Source: Sulfurivermis sp041678005
Lineage (GTDB): Bacteria > Pseudomonadota > Gammaproteobacteria > Thiohalomonadales > Thiohalomonadaceae
DNA: 64,000 nucleotides
Assembly: GCA_041678005.1 (NCBI GenBank)
Contig: JBAYOW010000004.1
Coordinates: forward strand, 27,073 to 91,072
Direction: 5' to 3'
Shown here: positions 1 through 8,900 of the stretch, piece after piece
How the letters are laid out: each line of letters starts with the position of its first letter
Numbering within the stretch: position 1 is the first letter of the stretch
The notes under the pieces: model-generated
What the model was told of the DNA's origin: nothing
Database searches by the model: none
Seen by the model: the letters and a program-made list of their open reading frames with translations, nothing else
Made by a program: the position numbers and the translations under genes

Positions 1-653
1 GCCGTGATCTGACTGGAATTATCCAGCAAGTGCGTCAGGCCATGCAGGAGCGGCCTTTGCCAGTTGGCTATAGCTACAGCCTGGAAGGACAATTTCAGGC
101 ACAGGAACAGGCCACACGCCTGATTGCCAGCCTGTCGATACTCTCGCTGTTGATGGTGATAGTCGTGTTGTACAGCCGCTATCGTTCCTGGCGTCTGACC
201 GCGATGATCCTCGGTAGCATCCCGTTTGCCCTGGTGGGAAGTGTGACTGCACTCTGGCTCAGTGGTGAGGCGATCAGTGTTGCAAGCCTTATTGGTTTCA
301 TCACACTTACCGGTATTGCCGCGCGCAATGGCATCCTCAAAATCAGCCACTACCTCAACCTGGCTGTGTCTGAAGGTGCGGAATTTAGTCGCGAGTTGAT
401 CGTACGTGGCTCGCTGGAAAGGCTCACACCCGTGCTGATGACCGCACTGGTCACCGCCATTGCCCTGATCCCCCTATTGCTTTCATCTGGCAGTCCAGGC
501 AAGGAAATCCTCCATCCCGTTGCGGTGGTGATCTTCGGCGGCCTGGTCAGCGCCACCCTGCTCGATACCCTGCTCACGCCTGTACTGTTCTGGCTATGGG
601 GAGAAAAACCTCTGCAACAATTACTCGCCACACAACAACGCGATACCTATTAA
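1..653 (+). CDS. Heavy-metal efflux RND permease, C-terminal part (5' end outside window)
   Basis: This is the last part, about 217 residues, of an inner-membrane RND transporter of the heavy-metal CusA/CzcA type. The reading frame is open to the window edge, so the gene is cut by the window and not truncated in the genome. Visible are about four hydrophobic segments, including the run starting LIASLSILSLLMVIVVLYS, the conserved ITLTGIAARNGIL segment, and the RLTPVLMTALVTAIALIPLL helix typical of the last transmembrane bundle. RND pumps use proton entry to drive periplasmic or cytosolic metal ions out through a trimeric complex with adaptor and outer-membrane proteins. The metal cannot be decided from this piece. 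The next gene follows after 21 bases and is probably co-transcribed. Confidence 0.88.
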   Translation, partial: RDLTGIIQQVRQAMQERPLPVGYSYSLEGQFQAQEQATRLIASLSILSLLMVIVVLYSRYRSWRLTAMILGSIPFALVGSVTALWLSGEAISVASLIGFITLTGIAARNGILKISHYLNLAVSEGAEFSRELIVRGSLERLTPVLMTALVTAIALIPLLLSSGSPGKEILHPVAVVIFGGLVSATLLDTLLTPVLFWLWGEKPLQQLLATQQRDTY

Positions 654-674
654 TTCAAGCCCAGGAGAAAAACC

Positions 675-1127
675 ATGAAAAACTCAATCGTATTATTCTT
701 TCTCGCCGTATTTGCCATAAGCAGTCAGGTCTTTGCCCACAGCGACGAATATCTTGACAGCATAGCCACACCACACGGCGGCCAGATGCGCATGGCCGGG
801 ATGTATCACTTTGAATTGGTGGTTAAGGAAAATGAGCTTAATGTCTACATCACCGACCATGCCGACCAGCCCATCGCCAGCCAGAATGCCAGCGGTCAGG
901 CCACCATACTTGCCGCGGGCCAACGCAGTCAGATCAGCTTGCAGACGGCAGGCGGCAACAAACTGAAGGGCAAAGGAACATTCGCCATGGATGAACAAAT
1001 GCGCGTGGTGCTCAACATTGGCTTCCACAGCCAGCAAGCAGAACAGGCTCGCTTCACCCCACTGGCTCCACGCTCAGTCGAACAAACAGGCCATGAAAAT
1101 AATCACGCCGATCATAGCCACCACTGA
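675..1127 (+). CDS. Small periplasmic protein with His-rich tail, linked to metal efflux pump
   Basis: A 150-residue protein with a clear Sec signal peptide (residues 1-21, cleavage likely after VFA) and a short beta-rich domain. The last dozen residues, GHENNHADHSHH, are rich in His, Asp and Asn. The start has a good Shine-Dalgarno (AGGAGA) a few bases upstream. I do not recognise a named family with certainty. The placement 21 bases after a heavy-metal RND permease, plus the His tail, suggests a periplasmic metal-binding or metal-delivery protein for the pump, with a role like CusF though not clearly homologous. The binding of metal is inference. Confidence 0.72.
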   Translation: MKNSIVLFFLAVFAISSQVFAHSDEYLDSIATPHGGQMRMAGMYHFELVVKENELNVYITDHADQPIASQNASGQATILAAGQRSQISLQTAGGNKLKGKGTFAMDEQMRVVLNIGFHSQQAEQARFTPLAPRSVEQTGHENNHADHSHH

Positions 1128-1343
1128 ATTTATTGTTTGGTATGAACTTCCAGTCGATCCTACGCGGAGGGCTGGTTGTTCATGCCAACTTTGGCAGAGC
1201 GCGTGCTACGCATCATATGAGCCAAGGAATCTATGAATTACGTTAACAGTAACAGGCGGCAAGGCAAAATATGCGGGGAAGCGCAGTTTATAGTTGATAA
1301 ATATTAGAAGCAGGTTTTAAGCAGGTAGTTATCCATAGGCTTC
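1128..1343. other. Convergent intergenic region without recognised features
   Basis: The region lies between the 3' ends of the pump-accessory gene and the PAS-GGDEF-EAL gene. I see no convincing open frame, RNA gene or strong T-tailed terminator hairpin here. Confidence 0.5.
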
Positions 1344-3503
1344 CTAACATGCCGCTGCTGTCTGCTGCCTGGAAACTTGTGCCAATACCTCTTGCAAGGG
1401 TATCGGCCGGCCGATTGCATAACCCTGCAGATAGTCAACCTGCAAGTTCTTTAGTGCTTCGATAATCGCTTCGCTTTCAACGAATTCAGCTATGGTCTGC
1501 AAACCCATGACATGCTCTATCTGATTGATGGATTCAACCATGGTGTAATCAACCACATCATGCACCAGACCACGAATAAAGCTGCCGTCAATCTTCAGAT
1601 AATCGATGTTGAGATTTTTCAGATAGGTCAATGACGACACGCCTGTACCAAAATCATACAGGGCAAAACGGCAGCCTATTCTGCGCAAACGTTCGATGAA
1701 ATGCATGGCACGGCCAAGGTTGGAAATAGCTGCCGTTTCCGTAATCTCGAAACAAATGCAATCCGGGATGACATCAAGCTCATGAAACTGCTCGATGACA
1801 AAAGCGAGAAAATGCTCGTCATTTAATGATTGACCAGAGAGATTGATGGTGCAGTTTATCGGTGGGCGATCAGCTGGACCTTGCGCCTCGCGCAGATAAC
1901 CCAAGGCAGTGCGCAACACCCAGCGATCAATGGTGGGCATCAGATTATAGGTCTCGGCTCCCGGGATAAAAGACATCGGCGAAATCAGCTCGCCCTCTGG
2001 ACTTTGCATACGTATGAGAATTTCATAATGACTGGGCTCGCCTGTCCAATTGGCCTGCGCAACTATGGGCTGGGCATACAAGAAAAAACGCCCATCCTCA
2101 AAGGCCTGGGTGATCCGATGCACCCATACCATCTCGCCATGATGGTGCTCGACTTCCTTGTCATCGGTACTATAGACATGCAGACGATTACGCCCCAGAT
2201 CCTTGGCCACATAACAGGCAATATCTGCCGCCGTCATGACATCGGTAAAACGTCGCATGTTTTTATCGATAGGCACGACACCTATGCTGGCACCAATATC
2301 GAAATTCTTGTCCTGCCAGCTGAAGTGGAACTCACGCAACATCTGCTGTAGTTTCTCCGCAATGGCAACCGCTTCGCTCAAACTGCAATCGCTTAGCAGC
2401 ACACCAAATTCATCACCGCCAAGTCGCGCCACGATGTCTGGTCCAGGCACTTGTTGCTTGATCTGTGCTGCCAGTCCAATCAACAACTCATCACCGGCGC
2501 GATGCCCACAGCTGTCATTGATCAGCTTGAACCGATCCAGATCGATATAAAGCATCACATACCGTGCATCACTATTACGCACCGCGCGAATTGCACTTTC
2601 CAGCAAACGTTCGAACTCACGTCGATTGACAAGACCGGTAAGCATATCGTGGCTGGCCTGATAGCCGAGTTGCCTGGCAATTCCCATCACCTCGGTGAGA
2701 TCATTCAATATCAATGCCGCGCCGGTAGTTTGCCCCTTGCTATCACGCAATGGAGCCAGACTGATGTTTATATTGAATTCCTGACCATCCTCATGCGTCA
2801 GCACCGCATCATCCAGATGAGCAGCTGCGCCTTCACGCAGACAAAGCGTGAGCAAATCAGTCAGGGTCTCGCTGCTATATTTATCCAGCCGTTTACACAC
2901 CACGAGATAATGCTGGCCTATGGCACTGCCATTTTGCCAACCAGTCAAACTCTCACCAGCGGGATTTATGTAATCGACATGACCGTCAATATCGGTAGTC
3001 ACAAGCCCGTCATTGATTGCCTGCAAGGTGACATATTGACGTTCCTTCTCTTGCTGAAAACGAACTTCAGCCTGCTTGCGGCGTTGTATCTCCTCCTCAA
3101 GGCGCGTATTCATCAGCTGCAATTCACTAGCCCGTGCAGGCGCATTGCAAAATAAACTATCTTCACCACAAAGTTGCTGATGGGTTTGCAGCAGCTCGGC
3201 AATATTTGGCATCCAGCGCCAAAATCCCCAGGCCAGCCAGGCGCTACCAGCCACATAGCAAAGCATTTTTAACAGCAAGAGATTGAAGATAGCGCCGACA
3301 CGAGAACTCTGTGAGAGCCAGGCTGAGGTATCGGCAATATCGACCAGACTGCCAAATAAAATAATTACAAACCCCAGCCAGATAACACGCCAACCCTGTT
3401 GTCTGGTCAGACCGTGTTTACGCCCTACGCGCCACAACCAAAATACAATTATCCCAAGCAGAACCAGCTGCAGGGACTTGAACAATACTTCCGCCATCAC
3501 CAC
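1344..3503 (-). CDS. Membrane PAS-GGDEF-EAL cyclic-di-GMP signalling protein with altered EAL site
   Basis: A 719-residue protein with three N-terminal hydrophobic segments (about residues 12-95), a short coiled coil (about 125-150), a PAS domain (about 150-275), a GGDEF domain (about 285-455) and an EAL domain (about 470-715). The diguanylate cyclase signature RLGGDEFG is intact near residue 361. The position five residues before it reads PGPD, so the usual RxxD product-inhibition site is absent. In the EAL domain the signature Glu (EILIRM), the Asn (INLSGQSL), the Glu of FEITET, the Lys (LKIDGSF) and the Gln (LQGYAIGRP) are present. The metal-binding pair DDFG is YDFG (Tyr616), so phosphodiesterase activity is doubtful. 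SD GGAGGA precedes the chosen ATG. Net cyclase activity is the likeliest role; the input signal is unknown. Confidence 0.93.
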   Translation of the reverse strand: MVMAEVLFKSLQLVLLGIIVFWLWRVGRKHGLTRQQGWRVIWLGFVIILFGSLVDIADTSAWLSQSSRVGAIFNLLLLKMLCYVAGSAWLAWGFWRWMPNIAELLQTHQQLCGEDSLFCNAPARASELQLMNTRLEEEIQRRKQAEVRFQQEKERQYVTLQAINDGLVTTDIDGHVDYINPAGESLTGWQNGSAIGQHYLVVCKRLDKYSSETLTDLLTLCLREGAAAHLDDAVLTHEDGQEFNINISLAPLRDSKGQTTGAALILNDLTEVMGIARQLGYQASHDMLTGLVNRREFERLLESAIRAVRNSDARYVMLYIDLDRFKLINDSCGHRAGDELLIGLAAQIKQQVPGPDIVARLGGDEFGVLLSDCSLSEAVAIAEKLQQMLREFHFSWQDKNFDIGASIGVVPIDKNMRRFTDVMTAADIACYVAKDLGRNRLHVYSTDDKEVEHHHGEMVWVHRITQAFEDGRFFLYAQPIVAQANWTGEPSHYEILIRMQSPEGELISPMSFIPGAETYNLMPTIDRWVLRTALGYLREAQGPADRPPINCTINLSGQSLNDEHFLAFVIEQFHELDVIPDCICFEITETAAISNLGRAMHFIERLRRIGCRFALYDFGTGVSSLTYLKNLNIDYLKIDGSFIRGLVHDVVDYTMVESINQIEHVMGLQTIAEFVESEAIIEALKNLQVDYLQGYAIGRPIPLQEVLAQVSRQQTAAAC

Positions 3504-3595
3504 AAGCCATTCCTCCAGACACTGCGCAATGGCGGGTAGCTACACAGCCACCCGCCTGCTCTTTTTATGTTGGCTTGTCCTTTAGCTATCTGCCT

Positions 3596-4810
3596 TTAGC
3601 GCCCTCGCTTGGCTGCAATACGCATACGCAGGGCGTTTAACTTGATGAAACCCTCGGCATCCTTTTGATCGTAAGCACCTGCATCATCTTCGAAAGTGGC
3701 AATCTCGGCATCGAAGAGTGAATCTGTTTCTGATTTACGACCAGCGATAATAACGTTGCCCTTGTACAATTTGAGCCGCACCACACCATTCACATGCTCT
3801 TGTGAAGCATCGATCATAGTCTGCAACATCTTGCGCTCTGGGCTCCACCAATAACCGTTGTAAAGCAAAGATGCATAGCGCGGCATCAAATCATCCTTCA
3901 GGTGGGCAACTTCACGATCCAGAGTTAGTGATTCAATCGCCCGATGCGCCTTCAGCATTATGGTGCCTGCCGGTGTCTCATAGGCACCACGTGATTTCAT
4001 GCCCACATAACGGTTCTCGACTATATCTGCGCGGCCTATGCCATTTGCACCGGCGAGCTTGTTAAGATATTCCATCACCTCGGCAGGATTCATCTCCTTG
4101 CCATCAATGGCGACGATATCTCCCTTGCGATAGCTCAGCTCGACATAGCTTGGTTTATCGGGAGCCTGTTCAGGCGAAACCGACCAGCGCCACATATCTT
4201 CCTCGGCCTCGCTCCAGGGATCTTCCAGCACGCCGCCTTCATAGGAAATATGCAGTAAATTCGCATCCATGGAATAAGGAGATTTTTTGCCCTGCTTGGC
4301 AAAATCCACAGGAATACCATGCTGTTCGGCATAGGCCATCAATTTCTCGCGCGAGTTCAGATCCCATTCACGCCAGGGCGCAATGATCTTCACTTCCGGC
4401 TTCAGCGCATAGGCACCCAACTCAAAACGCACCTGATCGTTACCCTTGCCAGTCGCTCCATGTGCGATGGCATCGGCACCGGTAGCGTTGGCTATCTCAA
4501 CCAGGCGCTTGGCAATCAAGGGACGTGCGATAGATGTACCGAGCAGATATTCGCCCTCATAGACCGTATTGGCGCGAAACATGGGGAAAACATAATCACG
4601 GGCAAACTCCTCGCGCAGATCTTCGATATAGATCTCCTTCACGCCCATCGCCTCGGCCTTGGCCCGAGCAGGCTCGACCTCCTCACCCTGGCCGATATCG
4701 GCGGTAAAGGTCACCACCTCACAATCGTACTTGTCTTTCAGCCACTTGAGAATGATGGATGTATCAAGCCCACCGGAATAGGCCAAGACCACTTTCTTGA
4801 TACCAGACAT
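3596..4810 (-). CDS. argG: Argininosuccinate synthase
   Basis: ArgG joins citrulline and aspartate using ATP to make argininosuccinate, the penultimate step of arginine synthesis in the cytosol. The N-terminal ATP-binding P-loop AYSGGLDTS and the central AHGATGKGNDQVRFE region are plain to see, and the 404-residue length is normal for the short-type enzyme. I chose the ATG at 4810 (MSGIKK) because GGGGAG lies seven bases upstream; a TTG two codons earlier is possible. The gene stands alone among the arginine genes of the window, between motY and the PAS-GGDEF-EAL gene. Confidence 0.97.
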   Translation of the reverse strand: MSGIKKVVLAYSGGLDTSIILKWLKDKYDCEVVTFTADIGQGEEVEPARAKAEAMGVKEIYIEDLREEFARDYVFPMFRANTVYEGEYLLGTSIARPLIAKRLVEIANATGADAIAHGATGKGNDQVRFELGAYALKPEVKIIAPWREWDLNSREKLMAYAEQHGIPVDFAKQGKKSPYSMDANLLHISYEGGVLEDPWSEAEEDMWRWSVSPEQAPDKPSYVELSYRKGDIVAIDGKEMNPAEVMEYLNKLAGANGIGRADIVENRYVGMKSRGAYETPAGTIMLKAHRAIESLTLDREVAHLKDDLMPRYASLLYNGYWWSPERKMLQTMIDASQEHVNGVVRLKLYKGNVIIAGRKSETDSLFDAEIATFEDDAGAYDQKDAEGFIKLNALRMRIAAKRGR

Positions 4811-4911
4811 CGACAAACTCCCCAGAAATTATGCCACGAACGGCAAAGGGGGTGAATTATAGCCGAGATGGCAAGAGAAATTTAGATCACCTGGCAAAAC
4901 AGCCCATCAAA

Positions 4912-4948
4912 GACTTACATTGCAGAGATGTAAGTGTGCGCTCACACT
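4912..4948 (-). terminator. Two adjacent hairpins between motY and argG
   Basis: A perfect 7-bp inverted repeat (CTTACAT, seven-base loop, ATGTAAG; 4914-4934) is followed at once by a 6-bp one (AGTGTG, CGCT, CACACT; 4933-4948). They share two bases, so both cannot form fully together. They lie just after the motY stop on the reverse strand. Only a weak T-rich stretch (TCTTTG) follows, so termination of motY transcription is possible but not sure. A structure in the argG leader is the alternative. Confidence 0.35.
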
Positions 4949-4975
4949 CGGCCAGACAGGCATGGCACCAACGAG

Positions 4976-5845
4976 CTACTGCACGAGCAATACAAGCACC
5001 CGACGATTGGCCGCACGGCCACTTGTCGTCCGGTTATCGGCAGCAGGTTTGCCCTTGCCCAGCGCGTGCAGAGTGAATTTATCCTCGGCCACACCCTTTT
5101 GCACCAAATAGTTACGCACCGCCTCGACCCGCTGGCTGCTGAGCTGTTGATTGTAGCTGCGTCTGCCGACGCTATCCGTATGACCTTCAAGCACAACGCG
5201 GCTCACGGCAGGATCGGCCAGCAAATAGTCTACGATCCGGTCCAGAGTTTGCCTTGCCGCCGGCTGCAAGGCCGCGCTGCCAAAGTCAAACTGCAACCTG
5301 GTCTTCTCTACCATACTGAAATCATATGTCAGCATGTCATCCAGACAGGCCAGAAATTCAGCCAGGGCCGAGCGCACATTGACCGCCGAGATCGCTACCG
5401 TCACCTCATCGCGGCCATCGACCCAATCACGATAGGTAAAGGTCGGAAACATCCCCTTTTCCAGCTCAGCCAACAAGCGCTGTGCCAAAGGCCGATCGAG
5501 ATGAAAAGGCTGCGCGCTATGCGCTACAGTCACATTGCCCAAATCCAGCGCCGCAACATCATGCTTCCAGGCCGGGGCCAGCGATGCCAATTGCGCAACA
5601 CCTGTCTGCGCCGGACGGCGCATGACCTCGGCGCTAAACTCAAGCTCACCGCCTGCACGTGCGGCAAAACGCACCGAACCATAAAATGGAATCTCATGAC
5701 TCAAGGAACAGGCAAGGCGTGAGGAGCTTACCTCCCAACGGGATTCGTGCACAGTCGCACCATAATATTGCGCACCGGCCAGCGCCGTGCCCAATGGAGA
5801 CAAGCCCACACAACACACCAGCCATTGCCGCAAAGATAAGGCCAC
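4976..5845 (-). CDS. motY: Sodium-type flagellar stator protein MotY
   Basis: A 289-residue periplasmic protein with a signal peptide (about residues 1-23, cut after ALA), a MotY-specific N-terminal domain (about 24-165, with the SLSHEIPFYGSVRF stretch) and a C-terminal OmpA-like peptidoglycan-binding domain (about 175-289, with LEGHTDSVGRRSYNQQLS and SSQRVEAVRNYL). MotY forms the T-ring that helps anchor the PomAB/MotAB stator around the polar flagellar motor. No other flagellar gene is adjacent. It lies downstream of purL on the same strand, but a sigma-28-like promoter is present at 5881-5907, so it is probably expressed with the late flagellar regulon and not only by readthrough. Confidence 0.9.
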   Translation of the reverse strand: MALSLRQWLVCCVGLSPLGTALAGAQYYGATVHESRWEVSSSRLACSLSHEIPFYGSVRFAARAGGELEFSAEVMRRPAQTGVAQLASLAPAWKHDVAALDLGNVTVAHSAQPFHLDRPLAQRLLAELEKGMFPTFTYRDWVDGRDEVTVAISAVNVRSALAEFLACLDDMLTYDFSMVEKTRLQFDFGSAALQPAARQTLDRIVDYLLADPAVSRVVLEGHTDSVGRRSYNQQLSSQRVEAVRNYLVQKGVAEDKFTLHALGKGKPAADNRTTSGRAANRRVLVLLVQ

Positions 5846-5880
5846 AGGAATTCCCCAAAGCGATCGATCTGTTTACAAGA

Positions 5881-5907
5881 CAATCGGCAGCAGGCAGCAA
5901 AACTTGA
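5881..5907 (-). promoter_or_regulatory. Sigma-28 (FliA) type promoter for motY
   Basis: On the reverse strand TCAAGTTT (5900-5907) is followed by exactly 11 bases and GCCGATTG (5881-5888). The FliA consensus is TAAAGTTT-N11-GCCGATAA, so the -35 matches 7 of 8 and the -10 matches 6 of 8. The expected start would lie roughly 25-30 bases before the motY ATG. Flagellar stator accessory genes are commonly FliA targets. Confidence 0.65.
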
Positions 5908-5975
5908 GCACGCCCACCAAAATCAGCCCGTAGATCACCATTGCAGCAAAATTTTCAGGGTGCACCTCACATATT

Positions 5976-8900
5976 TCAGCCCACCCACAGCCGTGCATTG
6001 CGGAACATGCGCAGCCAAGGGCCATCTTCCTGACCATCATTCAGTCCCCAGGAGTTTTGTACCGCACGGAACATGCGCTCAGGGTGAGGCATCATTAGAG
6101 TAACGCGGCCATCGGCACTGGTCAGGCCGGTAATTCCCAGTGGCGAACCATTGGGATTGAATGGATAACGCTCGGTCGGATCGCCATAATTGTCCACCCA
6201 GCGCAGCGCCACACGACGCTCGCGCAAGGCGGTCACCGGCCCATCCGCCGCGTCAAACTCAGCGCGGCCCTCGCCATGCGCGACGGCAACCGGCAGGCGT
6301 GAGCCTTCCATGCCGGCAAGAAACAGCGAAGGCGATTTCATCACCTCAACCATCGCCACACGCGCCTCGAATTGCTCGGACTCATTACGCACAAAACGTG
6401 GCCAGCCATCGGCGCCCGGGATCAGCGTATGCAGCTGCGACAGCATCTGACAGCCATTGCAAACGCCCAGGCTGAAGCTGTCCTCACGCTGGAAAAAATG
6501 GCTGAACTCATCGTGCACGCGTGGATTGAAAAGGATCGACTTGGCCCAGCCACCACCAGCACCGAGCACATCACCATAGGAAAAACCACCGCAGGACACC
6601 AGGCCGGTGAATTCCTTAAGTGTGCGCCTGCCGGTCAGCAGGTCGCTCATATGTACATCAACCACAGCAAAACCGGCCCGCTGCAGGGCCGCCGCCATTT
6701 CCATCTGACCATTCACACCCTGCTCGCGCAAGATTGCGATGCGTGGGCGTTTACCAGTGCGGATAAATGGTGCGGCCACATCGTCATTCAGGTCGAAGCG
6801 AAGCTCTACATGCAGGCCGGGATCGTTGGCATCAAGTAGGGCATCGAACTCATCCTGCGCACAGGACGGATTATCGCGCAATGACTGCATCTGATAACTA
6901 GTTTCGGCCCAGGCCCGTTGCAAGTCGATACGCGATTCATTGCACAACTCCTCGCCCGAACGCGTGATGATAATGCGATCCGCAACATCCAGCGTGCCGA
7001 TCACATGGCTGTATTTGCCAAGTCCGGCATCGTGCAAAGATTTCAATGCATCATCGGTGTCGACATGGCGCACCTGCAGCACGGCGCCAAGCTCCTCGTT
7101 GAACAACAGCGAAATGGCATCACCAGCCAACTCGCCAAGCTCAATCTTGATACCGGTATGACCGGCAAAGGCCATCTCGGCCAAGGTAACGAACAGACCA
7201 CCATCTGAACGATCGTGATAGGCCAGCAATATGCCGTTGGCATTCATCTCCTGGATGCAGGCAAAAAATGACTTGAACAAGGCTGGATCATCCAGATCAG
7301 GCCCCTGACGCCCCATTTGCTTATATACCTGCGCCAACGAAGATCCACCCAAGCGGTTGCGCCCCTTGCCCAGATCGATATAGATAAGGTCAGTATCGCC
7401 CTTGTCATTGCGCAGCTCTGGTGTCAGGCTCTTGCGAATATCAGCCACCGGCGCAAAGGCCGAGCTGATCAGCGACATTGGCGCAGTAACACTCTTCTGC
7501 TCGCCATTCTCCTGCCACACGGTCTTCATCGACATGGAATCCTTGCCTACCGGAATAGCAATCCCCAGGGCCGGACAAAGCTCCATGCCCACCGCATGCA
7601 CCGCATCATATAAATCTGCATCTTCACCAGGATGACCGGCCGGTGCCATCCAGTTGGCGGAAAGCACGATGCGCGAAATATCATCTATATGAGCCGCAGC
7701 AATATTGGTCAACGCCTCACCGACGGCCATGCGCGCCGAGGCCACCGCGTCAATCAAGGCCAGCGGCGCGCGCTCGCCCACCGCCATCGCCTCGCCGGTA
7801 TAGACATCAAATGAAGTTGCCGTGACGCCACAATCGGCGACTGGCACTTGCCAGGGGCCAACCATTTGGTCTCGGCAAACCAGACCGGTAACAGTGCGAT
7901 CACCTATGGTGATGAGGAAATTCTTGCTGGCGACAGTTGGCAGGCGCAATAAACGATAGGCCGCCTCGCCCAGCTTGATGCCATGCAACTGCAAATCATT
8001 TTTCTGAAAGGTCTTGTGCTGCACATCGCGCAACATCTTGGGAGGTTTGCCAAGCAAGACTTCCAGCGGCAGATCGATCGGCGTGTTATTGAAGTGGGCA
8101 TCTTGCAGCATCAACTGCTGCTCGGCCGTCGCCTCACCGATCACGGCAAAAGGCGCACGTTCACGCGCACAGATCGCCGCAAAGCACTCCATATCCTCGC
8201 TGCGCACGGCAAGTACATAGCGCTCCTGCGCCTCGTTGCACCAAATCTCCATCGGCGTCATGCCCGGCTCATCATTGGGTATGGTGCGTAACTCAAAGCG
8301 CGCGCCACGACCGGCATCATTGACTAACTCCGGCATGGCATTGGACAGACCACCTGCGCCGACATCGTGCAGCGATACAATGGGATTGGCCTCACCCAAC
8401 TGCCAGCAACGGTCGATCACTTCCTGACAGCGGCGCTGCATTTCAGGGTTACCGCGCTGCACCGAAGCAAAATCCAAATCTTCATGCGACTGACCGGTAT
8501 TTATAGACGAGGCCGCGCCGCCACCCAAACCTATCAACATCGCCGGCCCACCCAATACGACCAGCTGCGCGCCAACTGGAATAGGCTGCTTCTCGACATG
8601 GTCGATACGCATATTGCCCAGCCCACCGGCCAGCATGATCGGCTTGTGATAGCCGCGCACTTCATCGCCATTCGGCCCGACAACTTTTTCTTCATAAGTA
8701 CGGAAATAACCGTTAATGGCAGGTCTGCCAAACTCATTATTAAAAGAGGCCGCGCCCAAGGGGCCATCGATCATGATCTGCAGGGCAGAGACTATCCGCT
8801 CTGGCTTGCCATAATCATGTTCCCAGGGCTGTGCAAAACCCGGGATACGCAGATTGGAGACAGAAAAACCGCACAGTCCAGCCTTGGGCCTGGAGCCGCG

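Noticed and set aside
3531..3580. GGCGGGT...ACCCGCC hairpin with a T run on the forward strand, between argG and the PAS-GGDEF-EAL gene
   Set aside because: The T run is on the strand without any gene to terminate, and on the gene strand no T run follows. Function unclear.
5873..5965. A 30-codon hydrophobic frame (GTG start, contains MVIYGLILVGVLKF) between purL and motY on the reverse strand
   Set aside because: It overlaps the sigma-28-like motY promoter and lacks a clear Shine-Dalgarno. Without conservation data I do not call it a gene.
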